NCBI RefSeq assembly: GCF_008000895.1
Contig: NZ_CP042823.1
Span: 4,257,001 to 4,321,000 of the forward strand
DNA: 64,000 nt
Direction of reading: 5' to 3'
Origin: Methylobacterium sp. WL1
GTDB lineage: Bacteria > Pseudomonadota > Alphaproteobacteria > Rhizobiales > Beijerinckiaceae
Shown here: positions 63,370-64,000 of the stretch, piece by piece
Numbering within the stretch: the stretch's first letter is position 1
Layout: each line of letters starts with the position of its first letter
The notes under the pieces: model-generated
What the model saw: the letters and a program-made list of their open reading frames with translations, nothing else
What the model was told of the DNA's origin: nothing
Databases searched by the model: none
Made by a program: the position numbers and the translations under genes

Positions 63370-64000
63370 GTCCATTCTTCCCAGGCGTCGTAGACGCCGT
63401 TCAGGAGGGCCCCGAAGACCAGGTCGTTGTCGAAATGCGTGACGAAGCTGCGCCCGATGGTCCCGAGCGGCCGCGTCTCCACGGCCTGCGCGTAGACGAT
63501 CCGGTAGCCGGCCTGCTGGGCGGCGCGGGCGGCAGCCGGTGTCCAGTTCGCCGACTGCCCCAGCGGGATCGCGAAGCTGTCGGGCCGGATGCCGAGCCGG
63601 GCTGCGATCGCCCGGCGCGAGCCGTCGAGCTCCTCGGCCGCCCGCTCGGCGCCGAGGCCCCCGAAATTCGGATGGGTGACGGAATGGCTGCCGATCTCGA
63701 CGCCGGCCGAGGCCAGGGCCTCGACCTCGCGCCAGCCCAGGATTCCGCGCGGGCCGGTCCCCGGCCGGTCGAGCCAGCCGGAGACGACGAACAGCGTCCA
63801 CTGAATTCCGTGATCCCGCAGGATCGGCTCCGCGGCGTCCAGCACGCTGCGCCAGCCGTCGTCGAAGGTGATCGCGAGGTCACATGGCTCGCCGTTTCCC
63901 TCCGCGATGGCGGCGGCCGGCACGAAGCGGTAGCCGAGGCGCAGGGCCAGCTCGATCTGGTGCCGGAAGCGCTCGGGTGTGACGTCGTTGACGCCGCATT
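63366..64000 (-). CDS. Polysaccharide deacetylase (NodB fold), N-terminus outside the window
   Basis: The frame is open from the right edge, so the true start lies beyond it; an internal ATG at 63923 would cut the fold. Visible motifs are VTPERFRHQIELALRLGYRF, then LAITFDDGW (the catalytic base and metal Asp in motif 1), EIGSHSVTHPNF (motif 2, metal His pair) and IPLGQSANW. NodB-like enzymes remove N-acetyl groups from amino-sugar polymers. It ends overlapping the GT2 gene, and both probably belong to the same polysaccharide operon. Confidence 0.88.
   Translation of the reverse strand, partial: CGVNDVTPERFRHQIELALRLGYRFVPAAAIAEGNGEPCDLAITFDDGWRSVLDAAEPILRDHGIQWTLFVVSGWLDRPGTGPRGILGWREVEALASAGVEIGSHSVTHPNFGGLGAERAAEELDGSRRAIAARLGIRPDSFAIPLGQSANWTPAAARAAQQAGYRIVYAQAVETRPLGTIGRSFVTHFDNDLVFGALLNGVYDAWEEWT

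Noticed and set aside
1..64000. CRISPR arrays, rRNA genes, insertion sequences
   Set aside because: No regularly spaced direct repeats, no rRNA signature and no transposase motif were seen.

Overview
The window is very GC-rich and reads as a chromosomal segment of an alphaproteobacterium in the order Hyphomicrobiales, most likely Methylobacterium or a close relative. The markers are an HWE-family histidine kinase, a MucR-type regulator, an RNase E with a long acidic insert in its S1 domain and a C-terminal GWW motif, DUF2336 and DUF1491 proteins, a DgcN-DgcA pair, and short dispersed repeats that start at gene stop codons. The genus call is inference; the order-level call is firmer.

Region 1 (1-9042) looks like the right end of an integrated element. 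It holds a coiled-coil protein, an MscS-type channel, a single-domain response regulator convergent with a large GAF/PAS HWE kinase, a KfrA-like DNA-binding protein and a tyrosine recombinase whose start lies about 100 bp from the 3' end of an intact tRNA-Ser(CGA). Region 2 (9.2-28 kb) is mostly core-like: RecD-like helicase, hemF, thioesterase, mucR, GNAT enzymes, a DUF2336 protein, a DivJ-like kinase / peptidoglycan-binding / DUF1491 neighbourhood, the D-glutamate pair dgcN-dgcA, a PAS protein, ornithine decarboxylase with a long leader, and a chemoreceptor.

Region 3 (28-45 kb) has a flippase, glcE and glcF (both frameshifted, no glcD nearby), rne, a soluble chemoreceptor, a urate-catabolism operon (Tat-exported HIU hydrolase, uraH, uraD), a DUF3606/DUF2934 pair, yidD with an IscU-like scaffold gene, folE, hisI overlapping a patatin gene, and phoD. 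Region 4 (45-52.6 kb) has CBS, rhomboid, PAS, PilZ, SCO and PRC-barrel genes, trmL and selO. Region 5 (52.6-64 kb) is an envelope or exopolysaccharide cluster: CelD-like acyltransferase, flippase, ExoA-like glycosyltransferase, a Wzm/Wzt-type ABC exporter, two more glycosyltransferases and a polysaccharide deacetylase cut by the window end, with gpmI in the middle.

Five genes (the DivJ-like kinase, glcE, glcF, the CelD-like acyltransferase and one GT2) carry single-base frameshifts, seven in all, mostly in short G or C runs. This pattern fits indel errors in the sequence at least as well as gene decay. No CRISPR array, rRNA operon, insertion sequence or prophage structural gene was seen.
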